Shown in pieces: positions 5,422-5,866 of a stretch of DNA of 5,866 nt. Source of the DNA: Pseudomonadota bacterium. Its GTDB lineage: Bacteria; Pseudomonadota; Gammaproteobacteria; Xanthomonadales; Xanthomonadaceae. Position numbers and translations under genes: made by a program. The first letter of the stretch is position 1. Each line of letters starts with the position of its first letter. The stretch is from contig JAEXBT010000243.1 in the NCBI GenBank assembly GCA_023393895.1, forward strand, positions 1 to 5,866, read 5' to 3'. Under the pieces are notes generated by a model. It searched no databases, was not told where the DNA came from, and was given only the letters and a program-made list of their open reading frames with translations.

Positions 5422-5866
5422 ATGTCGATCCGCACCCGCTTCGCCCCTTCGCCCACCGGTTACCTGCACATCGGTGGCGCACGCACCGCGCTGTATTGCT
5501 GGCTGGCGGCGCGCCGCGCGGGCGGACAGTTCATCCTGCGCATCGAGGACACCGACCGCGAGCGCAGCACGCAGGCGGCGATTGACGCGATCCTTGAGGC
5601 GATGGACTGGCTGGGCCTGGGTTATGACGAAGGCCCGATCTACCAGACCCAGCGGCTGGACCGGTACCGCGCAGCGGCCGAGCAGCTGGTGGCCGAGGGC
5701 AAGGCCTATTACGCCTACGAGAGCCGCGAGGAACTGGATGCGATGCGCGAGGCCGCGATGGCTGCCGGCGAGAAGCCACGCTACCGCGGCAAGTACCGCA
5801 GCGAGGACGCAGGCTTCCGCGACGATCCCAACCGGGTGATCCGCTTCCGCAACCCGGATGACGGCA
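5422..5866 (+). CDS. gltX: Glutamyl-tRNA synthetase, 3'-truncated
   Basis: GluRS charges tRNA-Glu with glutamate in the cytosol. The first 148 residues lie in the window and the frame is open at the right edge. The start [25 protein letters not shown] carries the class I signature with H16-I-G-G19 as the HIGH motif, followed by [14 protein letters not shown] and [14 protein letters not shown], all diagnostic of bacterial GluRS; the KMSKS loop and anticodon-binding domain would be downstream. The four zinc-ligand positions known in E. coli (C98, C100, C125, H127, plus Y121) read A98, E100, Y125, S127 with Y121 kept, so this is a zinc-free form, which I recall as usual for Xanthomonas relatives. 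Glu versus Gln discrimination cannot be judged from this part, but the N-terminal wording is GluRS, not GlnRS. The ATG at 5422 fits the family start, yet no Shine-Dalgarno precedes it (upstream is GCGCGCCCAGCCC). Confidence 0.97.
   Translation, partial: MSIRTRFAPSPTGYLHIGGARTALYCWLAARRAGGQFILRIEDTDRERSTQAAIDAILEAMDWLGLGYDEGPIYQTQRLDRYRAAAEQLVAEGKAYYAYESREELDAMREAAMAAGEKPRYRGKYRSEDAGFRDDPNRVIRFRNPDDG

Noticed and set aside
5394..5585. 63-codon frame starting at ATG 5394, just before gltX
   Set aside because: Its ATG overlaps the predicted -10, it lacks a ribosome site, and most of it lies out of frame inside gltX.

Overview
The window is a high-GC chromosomal segment with compact housekeeping genes. 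The gene content and the protein sequences point to a gammaproteobacterium of the Xanthomonadaceae (Lysobacter/Luteimonas/Xanthomonas type). The strongest hints are a GluRS without its zinc ligands and with Xanthomonas-like wording ([18 protein letters not shown]), an E. coli-type PurF, and a SPOR protein directly before purF. I assign the family from memory of homologues, not from a search.

Layout, left to right. (1) The 3' part of a double-SPOR cell-envelope protein (+, cut by the left edge) is followed after 20 nt by complete purF (+), the first committed step of purine synthesis. In many gammaproteobacteria this cluster reads folC-dedD-cvpA-purF; here cvpA is missing from its usual place. 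(2) A small membrane-anchored protein of unknown function lies on the minus strand, tail to tail with purF with only 4 nt between the stop codons. It is divergent from a DUF455 ferritin-like protein (+) across a 72-nt shared promoter region. (3) After a 159-nt gap comes a lipoprotein (+) built from two copies of a COG3650-like domain, ending in a GC-rich hairpin. (4) lpxH (-), the lipid A pathway pyrophosphatase, is convergent with the lipoprotein and divergent from gltX (+, cut by the right edge). The two share a 65-nt promoter region.

Three products belong to the envelope: the SPOR protein (peptidoglycan and division), the lipoprotein (probably outer membrane) and LpxH (lipid A). PurF and GltX are core metabolism and translation. 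The unknown anchored protein and the DUF455 protein are the least characterised. I see no mobile element, CRISPR array, tRNA, rRNA or defence cassette, and no clear previously undescribed multi-gene system. The most useful leads are the missing cvpA, the duplicated lipoprotein domain, the possible leaderless start of lpxH, and the uncharacterised divergent pair.
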